A stretch of DNA of 64,000 nucleotides, taken from positions 2,914,001-2,978,000 of the forward strand of contig NZ_CP068760.1 of the NCBI RefSeq assembly GCF_016775705.1, read 5' to 3'. The notes under the pieces are model-generated. The model did not search any database, was not told the DNA's origin, and saw only the letters and a program-made list of their open reading frames with translations. Position numbers and translations under genes: made by a program. The first letter of the stretch is position 1. Every line of letters begins with the position of its first letter. Of the stretch, positions 8,997 to 18,228 are shown piece by piece. Source of the stretch: Chryseobacterium cucumeris (lineage in GTDB: Bacteria; Bacteroidota; Bacteroidia; Flavobacteriales; Weeksellaceae).

Positions 8997-9296
8997 GATT
9001 TCTTTTGGTTTTGTGTTTTTTAACTGTAAAATGGTTTTACTGTTAAATATTAAAATGTTATTTAAATATACAAATAATATAATAAATTTGATTGAAATTT
9101 TTATTTGAAAAAGGTCATAAGGAGATACTTTATAAGCAGGAATTTTTAAGGACTGTCTTTTATTTGTATTAATAGCAAGAAGTTTGGTTCAGCTTGGTGA
9201 ACCAAACCTGACGGGTTTTTAAAACCCGTCAGGTTTATTAATTAATTTATACTTTAGGTCTAGGATGAGATTTTTCAGATTCCGAAAAATGTTTTT
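8997..9296. other. Gene-free interval between surface protein and DUF3060 genes
   Basis: 300 bp, AT-rich on the left and holding direct-repeat copy 2 on the right. No further open reading frame or RNA gene is recognisable. Confidence 0.6.
9144..9243. repeat. Direct repeat flanking surface-protein gene, copy 2
   Basis: Second copy of the element at 7851-7940. It has a 10-bp insertion (TTCAGCTTGG region) and a better palindrome: AAACCTGACGGGTTTT, one T, then its exact complement (9204-9236). It may also end transcripts of the DUF3060 gene. Confidence 0.8.
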
Positions 9297-9689
9297 TTAT
9301 TGTTTTACAACCTTATTTCCCACTCCAGTAATAGAAACATCCGGTTTCCCTGATTTTGTTCCTGAAGTTCTGTAGTAAACGGTGTTATCACCACCTTCCA
9401 TGGATATTTTGTCTACTTTATCGATGTATATTTTGTTACCTGTTCCTGAGATTGTAACTTTTTTTGCACTCCCTTTTACCGTAAGCTTGTTATCACCACC
9501 TTCTACCTCAACAACGCCTCCGCTGAGTGTATAATTGAGTGTATGTCCTACACCTTCTACATGTACCACTTTATTGCCTTCGGTTTTCTCCACACCTTTT
9601 GTAGATTCTGTTTTTCTTGATTGTGAGAAAGCAGTAGCTGTTCCCAGCAACAGGAAAGTAAGAATTCCTGCGGTTTTAATATTCTTCAT
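9297..9689 (-). CDS. DUF3060 domain secreted protein
   Basis: A 130-aa exported protein with a signal peptide ending AFSQ (about residue 23). The rest is a regular series of short beta units such as VEGVGHTLNYTLSGGVVEVEGGDNKLTVKG and VSITGVGNKV (residue stretches only), with a recurrent G-x-x-N-K/T pattern. DUF3060 proteins look like this, a small right-handed beta-solenoid of unknown role. It stands alone, and the palindrome in repeat copy 2 lies about 60 nt downstream. Nothing suggests an enzyme. Confidence 0.75.
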   Translation of the reverse strand: MKNIKTAGILTFLLLGTATAFSQSRKTESTKGVEKTEGNKVVHVEGVGHTLNYTLSGGVVEVEGGDNKLTVKGSAKKVTISGTGNKIYIDKVDKISMEGGDNTVYYRTSGTKSGKPDVSITGVGNKVVKQ

Positions 9690-9811
9690 GCGAATTGGTT
9701 TTTTATTCGGGATAAATATAGATATAAAATGCTTTCTTCCAAGTATTTCAAAAGTTAAATCATCTTAAATAAAGAGTCTTCATATGGCATATTGTATATT
9801 CCAATAACAAA

Positions 9812-9835
9812 AAAGCCCCGGAAATCCGAAGCTTT
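9812..9835 (-). terminator. Terminator of the T9SS cargo gene
   Basis: Read on the minus strand, an 11-bp stem AAAGCTTCGGA / TCCGGGGCTTT (two G-U pairs) followed by a T run, about 30 nt after the stop at 9867. Confidence 0.7.
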
Positions 9836-9866
9836 ACAATGGAATGGTATGCTGTAATATATATAT

Positions 9867-12800
9867 TTACTTTACAATAACTCTCTTGATCTGTCCTTCT
9901 GAAGTTTTTACCAGATAAACACCGGTAGAAAGCGTAGAAGTATTGATTGTTAAAGCATTCTTTTCTTTTCCGATCAATTTTCCGGACATATCGTACAATT
10001 CGTAATCCTGTTTTCTGTTGAAATAAAGTGTATTTCCTTTGTTGACAGGGTTTGGAAATACATTGAAGGTTGCCTGTTCAGATTTTATCTCACCTGTTCC
10101 AAGCGTAGCAGGCATGGCTACTTCATACATGGATAAAGTTCCGCTGATCTCATTCGCAACGATCACATACCCTTTATTGGTTGTTGTATTTTCAGGGGCA
10201 ATGTAAATGATTCCTTCAGGACCATTGTCTCCTCCGTATGCTGAAGTAGAACGGGAATGTTTGTAATCTGTAAACGTAGGGTTATTAGGGTTCGTAATAT
10301 TATAAACCATAACACCTCCGGTTCTTTCCAGTGTGATGAAAGCATACGTCTGTCCGTTGATGTTTCCTAAAGCAACTCCTTCCGGTTCCGGACCTTTGGC
10401 GCGGCTTCTGTTTTTAATACCGTTAGACTCATTATCAGCATTGAAAATTAAAGGATGGTAAGCTGAAATATATCTTTCAAACTGATCTCCGCTGTCGTAG
10501 ACAATCTGTTTAGTATCAGCATTGAAAATAGAGAAAGAACGTGCTCCTAAAGCCGCCATTTCTTCAAACTCCGAATCTCCATCCGTATTTCCTGTAGCAG
10601 ATGAAACCCTGAATCTGCCAAGATTATAAGCCGCTTTTAAAATACCTGCATTCGGAAACAATACAGGATCTAAAGTATAACTGTTAGCACCTACTGTAGT
10701 TCTTTCGCTGAATCCTGAAAGATCTTTTTCATCACCTTCATTAGCGGTTATAATATAATTGGTGTTTCCTATTTTATAATTCTGTACAGCGTCCGGAACA
10801 TAGTAAGCTTTTACCGGCCAGTTGGCAATTAAAACCTCTCCATTACTATCTGAGGCATCAAAACCGTTACCCGGAATACTCATGTCTTTTTTTCCCAATC
10901 CCCAGATTCCTGTGATGGTTTTTGTAACCAGATTAATCTCAGCGATGGCATTGTTTTCCTGAAGAGTTACCCATGCTTTCTGACTGTCGGCACTGATGGT
11001 TATATATTCCGGTTCCAGATCCTGAGAAAGGGTATTATTCGTTCTTACTTTTCTTAAACCGGTAGCGGTTAATGCTGCTACCTGATTATCAAAACTATTA
11101 AAATTAAGTGTCGCTACATTACTTTGGGTAAGATTTCCGATACCTCCGGAAATATCAATGATGCTGATGGTTCCTTCAGGATCTGCCGTATAGGCATCAT
11201 TAGGTTCTCCTTCATTGGCGGTAACTACTTTTGTTCCGTCAGGGGAGAATGTCACCATATCCGGTAAAGCTCCTACAGTTACCTGCTTCAGGAAATTTCC
11301 ATTGATGTCAAAAAATACTACAGATCCATTTTGCTGGGGATCAGTATTGGGAGAGGCGGCTGCAATGATTCCGTTTTTCACAGCGATACTTGTGATACCG
11401 CCATAAGGAGCCATATTCACTGTTTTTATGACTGAAGGTATTGAAGGATTACTGAAATCAATAATATCAAATACATCAGTAATCGAACTGATCGTGAATA
11501 AGCGTTGTGTTGACGGATCATGAACCACAATTTCCGTAGAACTGTTATTATTTCCTGAAGGATCAAAACTTAGAAGATAATTCAGCTGAATCTGATGGGA
11601 AGGAACCGGAGCCTGCTTATCATTATCTACAATATAAACGGTTGCGGAATTGTCTCCTGAAATAGTAGCTCCAACAGGATTTTCAAGGCTTACCACAAAA
11701 TATTCAGCCTGCTGTTCTGCCACTGTGTCATCAATAATCGGAATATTGACGGTGTAACTCGTTGTAGATGGACTAATGTTAATAGTCTGATTGGCTAAAG
11801 TAAAATCATTGTTGTCAGCTGTACTGAAAGGTGCGGGTTTTACAACAAGGTTTACCGCAGAAGCCGAAGGATTGGTAATATTGATTTTAAATGCAAGATT
11901 TCCCGCATTTTCATTAACCTTAATAAAATTCTTTTCTAAAGCAACTGTTGTTCCGGCAGTAGTAAAAGTAGTGGAAGTGACAGTTGTAATTCCGTTATCA
12001 CTGAAATCTTCAACCACATTGGGCTTAAGCGCTAAATAATAGGTCTGCCCCGGCACAAGTCCGGAAGCAGGAATTACAGTGATGGTATTGTTAGTGAATG
12101 TTGTAGTGAAAGGAATTGGGGTACCTGAAGAATTTCCCAGACGGAAATCAATAAGGTTCTGTGCATTGGAATCGTTGATCGCAGAATTATCTGTTAGCCT
12201 TATATTTTCGTTAAAAGATAAGGTCGGATTTAAAGCCGTCGAAGCATTATTGGTATTGTGAGCAGGTAAATAAGTAACCGTTGGTGGAGTAGTATCAGGG
12301 CCTCCCGCAGGAACGGCATCTACTGTAAAGTTATCAAAACGGTTGTTCCCGCCTGTTCCTCCTCCTGTTGCCGAAAATTCTACCTTTAATTTAAAGTTAG
12401 GGTTGTTATTAGCACCCGGTACAGCAGAAAAATCGAGTGTTATCAGCTGGGGATCTGCATCCTGAGGATACACGGTCTGAAACTGTACAAAAGTAGTTCC
12501 GTCTGTTGAATAAGACCAGGTCTGTGTTCCTGCTCCCTGACCGGATCTTCTGGTGGTGAACTTAACAATGATGTTATTATAGCCCGTTGTAGGAAGATTA
12601 AACTGTAAAGCTCCTCCAATCGGATTGTTGAATCTTAAATGGGCTCCGGAGCCATCACCGTTTCTTGCATTTAAATTTTGCAGACTAAAATTCTGTCCGG
12701 TACCTCCGGCAAAATCAATAACACTCGTTCCTCCTGTTATAGGTGCAAGAGAACCATTTACCATCGTAGAATTAGGGGTCGTAATTGTGGCTGCAGAAGC

Positions 12801-12905
12801 ATTATCATTAAAATTCCAGTAATGAATCAGTGTCTGCCCGAAAAGACCGCTCTGAAAGAAGAATGCGGCAATCACAGACCCTTTTAATAGGTAATTGTTG
12901 ATCAT
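9867..12905 (-). CDS. Choice-of-anchor I family protein, T9SS type A cargo
   Basis: A 1012-aa secreted surface protein. After the signal peptide (to about residue 23) comes a jelly-roll-like region (about 24-200, beginning TLIHYWNFND). Next is an Ig-like domain of the Big_5 type (about 205-315) and a Calx-beta-like domain (about 318-430). A large beta-propeller-like region with phytase/alkaline-phosphatase-type motifs follows (about 435-925), for example VTFSPDGTKVVTANEGEPND, LEPEYI and GPEPEGVALG. This is the layout named choice-of-anchor I. The last 75 residues (NVFPNPVNKG through the KRVIVK end) are a type IX secretion sorting domain. It is likely displayed on the cell surface. The Ca2+-binding and esterase potential is an inference from family lore, and substrate and activity are unknown. 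Transcribed alone. Confidence 0.88.
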   Translation of the reverse strand: MINNYLLKGSVIAAFFFQSGLFGQTLIHYWNFNDNASAATITTPNSTMVNGSLAPITGGTSVIDFAGGTGQNFSLQNLNARNGDGSGAHLRFNNPIGGALQFNLPTTGYNNIIVKFTTRRSGQGAGTQTWSYSTDGTTFVQFQTVYPQDADPQLITLDFSAVPGANNNPNFKLKVEFSATGGGTGGNNRFDNFTVDAVPAGGPDTTPPTVTYLPAHNTNNASTALNPTLSFNENIRLTDNSAINDSNAQNLIDFRLGNSSGTPIPFTTTFTNNTITVIPASGLVPGQTYYLALKPNVVEDFSDNGITTVTSTTFTTAGTTVALEKNFIKVNENAGNLAFKINITNPSASAVNLVVKPAPFSTADNNDFTLANQTINISPSTTSYTVNIPIIDDTVAEQQAEYFVVSLENPVGATISGDNSATVYIVDNDKQAPVPSHQIQLNYLLSFDPSGNNNSSTEIVVHDPSTQRLFTISSITDVFDIIDFSNPSIPSVIKTVNMAPYGGITSIAVKNGIIAAASPNTDPQQNGSVVFFDINGNFLKQVTVGALPDMVTFSPDGTKVVTANEGEPNDAYTADPEGTISIIDISGGIGNLTQSNVATLNFNSFDNQVAALTATGLRKVRTNNTLSQDLEPEYITISADSQKAWVTLQENNAIAEINLVTKTITGIWGLGKKDMSIPGNGFDASDSNGEVLIANWPVKAYYVPDAVQNYKIGNTNYIITANEGDEKDLSGFSERTTVGANSYTLDPVLFPNAGILKAAYNLGRFRVSSATGNTDGDSEFEEMAALGARSFSIFNADTKQIVYDSGDQFERYISAYHPLIFNADNESNGIKNRSRAKGPEPEGVALGNINGQTYAFITLERTGGVMVYNITNPNNPTFTDYKHSRSTSAYGGDNGPEGIIYIAPENTTTNKGYVIVANEISGTLSMYEVAMPATLGTGEIKSEQATFNVFPNPVNKGNTLYFNRKQDYELYDMSGKLIGKEKNALTINTSTLSTGVYLVKTSEGQIKRVIVK

Positions 12906-13048
12906 TTTTTATTTCAATTAGATAAATACAAAAATGAACTTTATACCTTGCAATTATTTTAATGGAACTTTAAAAAATGTTTAAAAAATAGGTTTATTTC
13001 CGATAAAATACAAAAAATTATGTTGAATAAGAAACTTTAGAATGAAAA

Positions 13049-13198
13049 TTATTTTCCTGATTTTCCCGAAAAGTTTAAAATTGTACCTGATTTATTTCCT
13101 TCCAAAGGATGTTTCTGCATATAAAAATATCCTGAAACAGCAGTCACAAGCAAGAGTACAAAAATAACCAGAACAATTCTTTTTAACATGTCTCTCAT
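13049..13198 (-). CDS. 49-aa single-pass membrane peptide coupled to the SDR gene
   Basis: Small gene whose ATG overlaps the stop of the upstream SDR gene as ATGA (13195-13198), a classic translational-coupling arrangement. The product has an N-terminal basic residue, a roughly 20-residue hydrophobic helix (about residues 8-26) and a short polar tail rich in G, S and K, ending SGKSGK. The GYFYMQKHPLEGNKSG segment recalls the region just after the membrane anchor in membrane-attached MBL-fold hydrolases. The gene may therefore be a truncated remnant of one, but that is a guess from pattern memory. A second ATG lies three codons in (13189). Confidence 0.5.
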   Translation of the reverse strand: MRDMLKRIVLVIFVLLLVTAVSGYFYMQKHPLEGNKSGTILNFSGKSGK

Positions 13199-13848
13199 AG
13201 CGCTAAATTTTTAATATCTCTAATTTCTAAAGTAGATGTAGGGTATCCCTTTTGTGTCACATTGATCATTGCTCTACCCACTTCGTGTAAAGTTAATGAT
13301 TTTGACTGAAAAAATACAGGAAAAATCCAAATAAAAGGTTTAAAAAACCATTTTACATTGATTTGACCCTCAACAGGTTTCATAAATCCCGGACGGAAAT
13401 TATAAGCGCCTCTGAAATTCATTCTTTTCAGATCATTTTCTGTTTTTCCTTTTACACGGGCCCACATCATTTTTCCACTCTCTGTGCTGTCTGTACCTGC
13501 CCCGGAAACATAGTTGAACACCATTTCAGGATTTTGGTTCAAAACAGCTTTTGCAAAATGAAGGGTTGTATCATAAGTGATTTGGGTGTATTCTTCTTCG
13601 TTCATGCCTATACTGCTAATTCCTGCACAGAAAAAGCAGGCATCATAACCTTTTAGTTTTTCATCATTCAGATCGAGCGAAAGAAAGTCAGGGACGAGAT
13701 ATTCTTTCAGCTTAGGATACGTTTTCCCGGAGGGTTTTCTGCTTATGCTCAGGATTTCGGAAACATCCGGGTTTTCAAGACATTCCATTAAAACACCTTC
13801 GCCTACCATTCCCGTAGCTCCTGTAAGAATTATTTTGATTGGGTTCAT
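13195..13848 (-). CDS. NAD(P)-binding SDR-like (atypical epimerase) protein
   Basis: Rossmann-fold protein of the extended/atypical SDR group, 217 aa, cytosolic. The dinucleotide motif is GATGMVG near residue 10, preceded by a hydrophobic strand (KIILT). FFCAGIS near residue 73 and YVSGAGTDS plus WARVKGKTE, with a possible active-site K, follow. It lacks a canonical YxxxK. It resembles the NAD(P)H-binding/HTATIP2-like proteins whose substrates are mostly unknown. The stop overlaps the start of the 49-aa membrane peptide gene by 4 nt. Confidence 0.8.
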   Translation of the reverse strand: MNPIKIILTGATGMVGEGVLMECLENPDVSEILSISRKPSGKTYPKLKEYLVPDFLSLDLNDEKLKGYDACFFCAGISSIGMNEEEYTQITYDTTLHFAKAVLNQNPEMVFNYVSGAGTDSTESGKMMWARVKGKTENDLKRMNFRGAYNFRPGFMKPVEGQINVKWFFKPFIWIFPVFFQSKSLTLHEVGRAMINVTQKGYPTSTLEIRDIKNLAL

Positions 13849-14028
13849 TGCTTTGCTATTGATATTGGATATGACGGATAGGGATAGGGTTTTACTTTAA
13901 AATTTTAGATAAAAGATAAAAGATGTTGTCTTAAATGTCTGGATTCAATAATTCAATAGGGATGGGCTTTAGCCCGCCTTAAAAATGAGCCGCCTTGTAC
14001 TGGATTTAGCTAAAACTTAATTATACAG

Positions 14029-14059
14029 ATTGCTTCGTCGCTATGCTTCTCGCAATGAC
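14029..14059. repeat. REP-like imperfect palindrome
   Basis: The ATTGCTTCGTCGCT ... TCGCAATGAC arrangement is a widespread intergenic REP-like sequence type. ATTGC and GCAAT are complementary. About 60 bp to the left lies a second small hairpin, GGGCTTTAGCCC (13964-13975). It lies in the 278-bp gap between the SDR gene and ppx. Confidence 0.5.
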
Positions 14060-14077
14060 AATGGGGAAAACTTTTAA

Positions 14078-14106
14078 AATAAAAGCCAGCGCATTTTTGC
14101 GCTGGC
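14078..14106 (-). terminator. Terminator of the ppk1-ppx operon
   Basis: Hairpin GCCAGCGCA / TGCGCTGGC (14085-14106), followed on the minus strand by TTTTATTTT, about 20 nt after the ppx stop at 14127. Confidence 0.85.
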
Positions 14107-14126
14107 CTTCAATATCTTTATAAGCT

Positions 14127-15011
14127 TTACTTTTTATGTCGCAGCTGACTGTAAATATTATGGATCAATCCGTCTGCTACGGAAATTTTAGGAACAAAGA
14201 TCTTATTGATATCAGACCATGACATGACATTGTTAAAAATTCCCAGGGCATGTACCAATACATCGGCACGATCCTCTCTAAGGTTGTAGTTGGTCATTCT
14301 TTCTTCCACAGAAAGTTCATTGAATTCTTTGTAAACCTTTTTCAGATGAGACAGAGACATTGGTTTTCCATCTTTGGTCTTGCTCATAGAGAATACTTTG
14401 TTGATATTTCCACCCGAACCGATGGCAACAATTGGCTTTTTGCTGACAATATTTTTCTTGATTTCCTCCTTCATTTCTTTCCAGTTATCCATCGTAACAA
14501 GATTGTTGAGAAGACGGATTGTTCCGATGTTGAAAGATTTTTCGTAAACCATCTTGCCATTTTCGTAGAAGGTCAGTTCTGTAGAACCTCCGCCCACGTC
14601 GATATATAAATAGGCAAATTCTTTATCAAGACCTTCTGCAACATGATTTTCATAAATCAGGGTAGCTTCCTCATCACCGGAAATAATTTCAATATTGATT
14701 CCTGATGTGTCTTTTACCAGATTGATGATATCATTACCGTTGGCAGCATCACGCATGGCACTGGTAGCACAGGCTCTGTAGTGGTCTACTTTGTATATTT
14801 TCATCAGGTCACTAAAGATTTTCATGGAATCAATGACCATTTTTTCTCTTTCCGGACCTATCTTTCCGATGGTAAAAACATCCATTCCCAGTCTCAGAGG
14901 AATTCTGAGAAGGTTCAGCTTAATAAATTCAGGCTTTCTGTTATTGATCTTTACCTCATTGATAAGAAGGCGGGCTGCATTACTCCCTATGTCTATCGCT
15001 GCTATCTTCAT
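14127..15011 (-). CDS. ppx: Ppx/GppA-type exopolyphosphatase
   Basis: Cytosolic phosphatase of the ASKHA fold that hydrolyses polyphosphate ends or (p)ppGpp. At 294 aa it is the short, N-terminal-two-domain type found in Bacteroidota; E. coli Ppx is about 510 aa. The phosphate-binding loop 1 reads AIDIGSNAARLLI (residues 4-16) and the second loop reads DVGGGSTEL. Its ATG overlaps the ppk1 stop as ATGA, so the enzymes making and degrading polyphosphate are translated from one message. Whether it prefers polyP or pppGpp cannot be read from sequence. Confidence 0.9.
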   Translation of the reverse strand: MKIAAIDIGSNAARLLINEVKINNRKPEFIKLNLLRIPLRLGMDVFTIGKIGPEREKMVIDSMKIFSDLMKIYKVDHYRACATSAMRDAANGNDIINLVKDTSGINIEIISGDEEATLIYENHVAEGLDKEFAYLYIDVGGGSTELTFYENGKMVYEKSFNIGTIRLLNNLVTMDNWKEMKEEIKKNIVSKKPIVAIGSGGNINKVFSMSKTKDGKPMSLSHLKKVYKEFNELSVEERMTNYNLREDRADVLVHALGIFNNVMSWSDINKIFVPKISVADGLIHNIYSQLRHKK

Positions 15012-17080
15012 TTCTTGCTTGTTTTAGCTTTTAAATATTTATAGGTTTCTATTTGTGATCGGCATTCTTTTTTATCATTTCTTACGTATTCATTGCTCAG
15101 TTTTTTGTCTAAAATCCTTGCTTTTACGTTATCTCTAAGCTGGATATCAAGAATATCTTTTAATTCCTTCTTAAGGTTCTTATTAGTGATTTTAGCGGCT
15201 GCTTCAATCCTGTAGTCAAGGTTTCTTGTCATCCAGTCTGCGGAAGAAATGTACATGTCTTCAGCCCCTTTATTGTAAAAATACATAACTCTGGCGTGTT
15301 CCAGGTATTCATCTACAATACTGATGGCTTTTATTTTTTCTTTGAATTCCTTTTGATTTACGGCACAATAGATACCTCTTACAATCATTCTGGTTACCAC
15401 TCCGGCTTTAGCAGCTTCATATATTTTTTCAATCAGTGCGCGGTCACTCATTGAGTTTACTTTGACAATGATTTCTGCTCTTCGTCCTGCCTTAGCTTCT
15501 TCGATTTCCTTATCGATATGGTGAACAATCTTTTCACGCATAAACTGAGGGCAAACTAATAAATTTTTACAAGTTTTCAAAATGGAAATAAAATCATCTT
15601 TCGGTTTTTTCAACACATTGAAGACTTTATTGATATCTGCCATGATGCCTCGGTCTGCAGTCAGCAACAGATGATCACCATATATTCTGGCTGTTTTTTC
15701 GTTGAAATTTCCGGTACTTACGAAGCCATACTGGATTGTTTTATTGTGGGCTCTCTTCTTGATGACACAAAGTTTGGCATGTACTTTTTTATTAGGGATT
15801 CCTACAAGCACAGTAATTCCTTCCGGTTCCAGCATATCTTTCCATTCCAGGTTGGATTCTTCATCAAATCTTGCCTGAAGCTCCAGCATCACAGTCACTT
15901 CTTTACCATTTCTGGCAGCGTAAATCAGAGCATTGATAATTTTTGAACTGCTTGCCAGACGGTACGCTGTAATTTGTATGGATTTTACATCCGGATCCAT
16001 AGCGGCTTCACGGAGAAGATCAATCACCGGATTGTACTTGTGATAAGGGAAGGTAAGGAGTACATCTTCTTTTAAAATGACATCTGTCACTCTTTCCCCA
16101 TGCTCAAACGCCTGATGCGTAAAAGAGGTTCTTTCTACAGGTCTTTCATACTTTTCAAAAACATCGGGAAAATCCATGAAATGCTTGAAATTATGAATTT
16201 TGCCTCCCGGAATGATGCTGTCTTTCTTAGTTAAGTTAAGCTTTCTGATAAGGAGTTCCAGCAGAGCTTTATCCATATCTTTATCAAAAACAAAACGGGT
16301 AGGCTTTCCTTTTCTTCTGTTTTTGAGTCCTTTTTCTATTTTTTCTGCAAAGTTGGTTCTGATATCATTATCCAGATCCAGTTCGGCATCCTTTGTTACT
16401 TTAAATGCATTGGCTGCAAATTCATCATATCCAAAATAAGAAAATATGTGCGGAAGATTGAAGGCGATTACATCCTCCAGAAGCATTACATTTTTTTCTT
16501 CCGGATCTTCTGTTGGCAGCAATACGAATCTTCCTACAAAACGGGAAGGAATTTCAATAATGGCATAATTACTGGAATACTGCCAGTCTTTTTTTCTCAT
16601 GGCTACTCCCAGATAAAGACTTTTATCACGCAAATAAGGCATAGGAGTATTTTCGTGAAGGAGAATCGGGATCACATTGGATTCTACCACTTCATCGAAA
16701 TATTGTCTGACAAATTCTTTTTGGTTGGCTGTCAGGTTTTTGGCATTCTTAATAAAAACTTTATGATCAGCCATTTCGGTCTGGATTTTTTTCCAGGTTT
16801 TATCGAAATTCAGCTGTTGTCTCATCACAACTTCATTGATTCTCTGAAGGATCTTGGATGGCGGCTGATAAAAAGATTCGGCAATCACTTTTTCCTTAAA
16901 ATCCATGGCGCGCTTTAATCCGGCAACACGCACTCTGAAAAATTCATCTAAATTGTTGGAGAAAATTCCGAGGAAACGTATTCTTAAATGTAAGGGAACT
17001 TTTTCATCCATAGCTTCCTGCAAAACTCTTTCATTAAAGGCAAGCCAAGTAATATCTCGGGGATTAAAGTGTATTGACAT
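15008..17080 (-). CDS. ppk1: Polyphosphate kinase 1
   Basis: Makes polyphosphate from ATP reversibly, membrane-associated in the cytoplasm. 690 aa from the ATG at 17080 (IHFNPRDITWLAFNERVLQEA), which is the usual PPK1 N terminus. An in-frame ATG 33 nt upstream would add an unconserved tail. The four PPK domains are present: N-terminal helical, head, and two PLD-like C-terminal domains. The phosphorylated histidine is H434 in KVHAKLCVI, and H470 lies in YGDHLLL. The end overlaps ppx by 4 nt. Normal length, with no sign of damage. Confidence 0.95.
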   Translation of the reverse strand: MSIHFNPRDITWLAFNERVLQEAMDEKVPLHLRIRFLGIFSNNLDEFFRVRVAGLKRAMDFKEKVIAESFYQPPSKILQRINEVVMRQQLNFDKTWKKIQTEMADHKVFIKNAKNLTANQKEFVRQYFDEVVESNVIPILLHENTPMPYLRDKSLYLGVAMRKKDWQYSSNYAIIEIPSRFVGRFVLLPTEDPEEKNVMLLEDVIAFNLPHIFSYFGYDEFAANAFKVTKDAELDLDNDIRTNFAEKIEKGLKNRRKGKPTRFVFDKDMDKALLELLIRKLNLTKKDSIIPGGKIHNFKHFMDFPDVFEKYERPVERTSFTHQAFEHGERVTDVILKEDVLLTFPYHKYNPVIDLLREAAMDPDVKSIQITAYRLASSSKIINALIYAARNGKEVTVMLELQARFDEESNLEWKDMLEPEGITVLVGIPNKKVHAKLCVIKKRAHNKTIQYGFVSTGNFNEKTARIYGDHLLLTADRGIMADINKVFNVLKKPKDDFISILKTCKNLLVCPQFMREKIVHHIDKEIEEAKAGRRAEIIVKVNSMSDRALIEKIYEAAKAGVVTRMIVRGIYCAVNQKEFKEKIKAISIVDEYLEHARVMYFYNKGAEDMYISSADWMTRNLDYRIEAAAKITNKNLKKELKDILDIQLRDNVKARILDKKLSNEYVRNDKKECRSQIETYKYLKAKTSKK

Positions 17081-17321
17081 TCTAAATGTGTATATTTTAT
17101 CAAAAATAATCATTCGTACAGATTCTTCCTCTATTTCTTAGGTTAAACTTTGATTAATTTTTAAAGGTTTGGTGAGTTATTATTTGTGATCCTCGATTTT
17201 CCTTATAAAGTAATTGGTTTTCAGTGGTTTTTGATATATTTATATCACGAACTATTTGCCATTAATCAGGATATATATTCATTGGAGAAAATGCTTTAAA
17301 GAATTATAAAAACTTGTAACC

Positions 17322-18026
17322 ATGAAAAAAATTACGATTATACTTCTGCTACAGTTATTTGGTTGGGGATACAGTCAATATGTAGAGGTTTTGGAAAAAG
17401 GAAATTTGGAAAACCTGTCTCCTCAAAAATTTATGATTCCTTTACAGAATCAGGAAAACTATAAATCTGCTTTTTTAGGACGATATAAAGCTCATTATCC
17501 CGGTACCTACCTCGGACATTTGTTTACAGCTATTAGCGATGAAGCAAAGAATGCAGGGGCCAATGCCTATTATATTGTGAGTTTCAAAGAAGGAGATAAA
17601 CAAAATGAGTCTGAACTGATATTGGATACTTATCATATCCGGGATTCTGATATCAAAGATCAAAGTCTGCTGATTGAAAAAAATAGAATTTATATTATTG
17701 GGGAACCCGTTTTAAATAGTGAAAATACGTCAAAGTTTAAAGTAAACGGAGCCAGAAAAGAAGTAAAAGACAATACATTTGCAACTGTAGTAATAAAGGA
17801 AAATGAAGAGGTTAAAATAGTAAAAGGAGGAATTACTGGAATGGCAGTATGGGTAAAATGGAAGCCGGAGCAGTTTAATAAATTCTACAGCTTTTCAGGC
17901 ATCGGAATAGACGGTGCAGGTTTTGGAGCTAATGGAATGGGAGTTGGCATTAATACAGGAAGGATATATTCCGTAGATCCTGACCTTGGGTATTTTTTAA
18001 TCCGGGTTTTAAAAGAAAGTAAATAG
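17322..18026 (+). CDS. Secreted protein of unknown function
   Basis: I do not recognise this 234-aa protein. It has a clear signal peptide (about 18 residues, ending YSQ) and no lipobox. The body is mostly beta-predicted with an alternating pattern, for example ANAYYIVSFKEGD and RIYIIGEPVL. Near the C terminus is a glycine-rich stretch (FSGIGIDGAGFGANGMGVGINTG, about residues 188-211) that could sit in a membrane or form a turn-rich loop. It stands alone between divergent ppk1 and dnaK and is closed by a terminator. Periplasmic or outer-membrane location is likely. Confidence 0.65.
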   Translation: MKKITIILLLQLFGWGYSQYVEVLEKGNLENLSPQKFMIPLQNQENYKSAFLGRYKAHYPGTYLGHLFTAISDEAKNAGANAYYIVSFKEGDKQNESELILDTYHIRDSDIKDQSLLIEKNRIYIIGEPVLNSENTSKFKVNGARKEVKDNTFATVVIKENEEVKIVKGGITGMAVWVKWKPEQFNKFYSFSGIGIDGAGFGANGMGVGINTGRIYSVDPDLGYFLIRVLKESK

Positions 18027-18102
18027 TATCTTTCACCTCATAGAGGAGAAGTTGACATATCTTCATACATAAAAAATGATTTTTTTTCCTGAATATAATT
18101 TC

Positions 18103-18127
18103 AAAACCTCGATTTTATCGGGGTTTT
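18103..18127 (+). terminator. Terminator before dnaK
   Basis: Stem AAAACCTCGAT / ATCGGGGTTTT with one G-U pair and a T tail (TTATTTTT), about 75 nt after the secreted-protein stop and 100 nt before dnaK. Confidence 0.75.
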
Positions 18128-18228
18128 TATTTTTATTGTGTCATTTTGTCATATTTTTTTGAATGGTACAGATATTGAGAAATTGAGAGTGTAAATTAAA
18201 ATTAAAAATAGAAAAAATATAAAATATT

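Noticed and set aside
14029..14059. tRNA-like hairpin near ppx
   Set aside because: No cloverleaf, T-loop or CCA; matches the dispersed REP-like repeat type.
16448..16918. 156-codon plus-strand frame inside ppk1
   Set aside because: Opposite strand to a clear PPK1 with no signal, domain or promoter.
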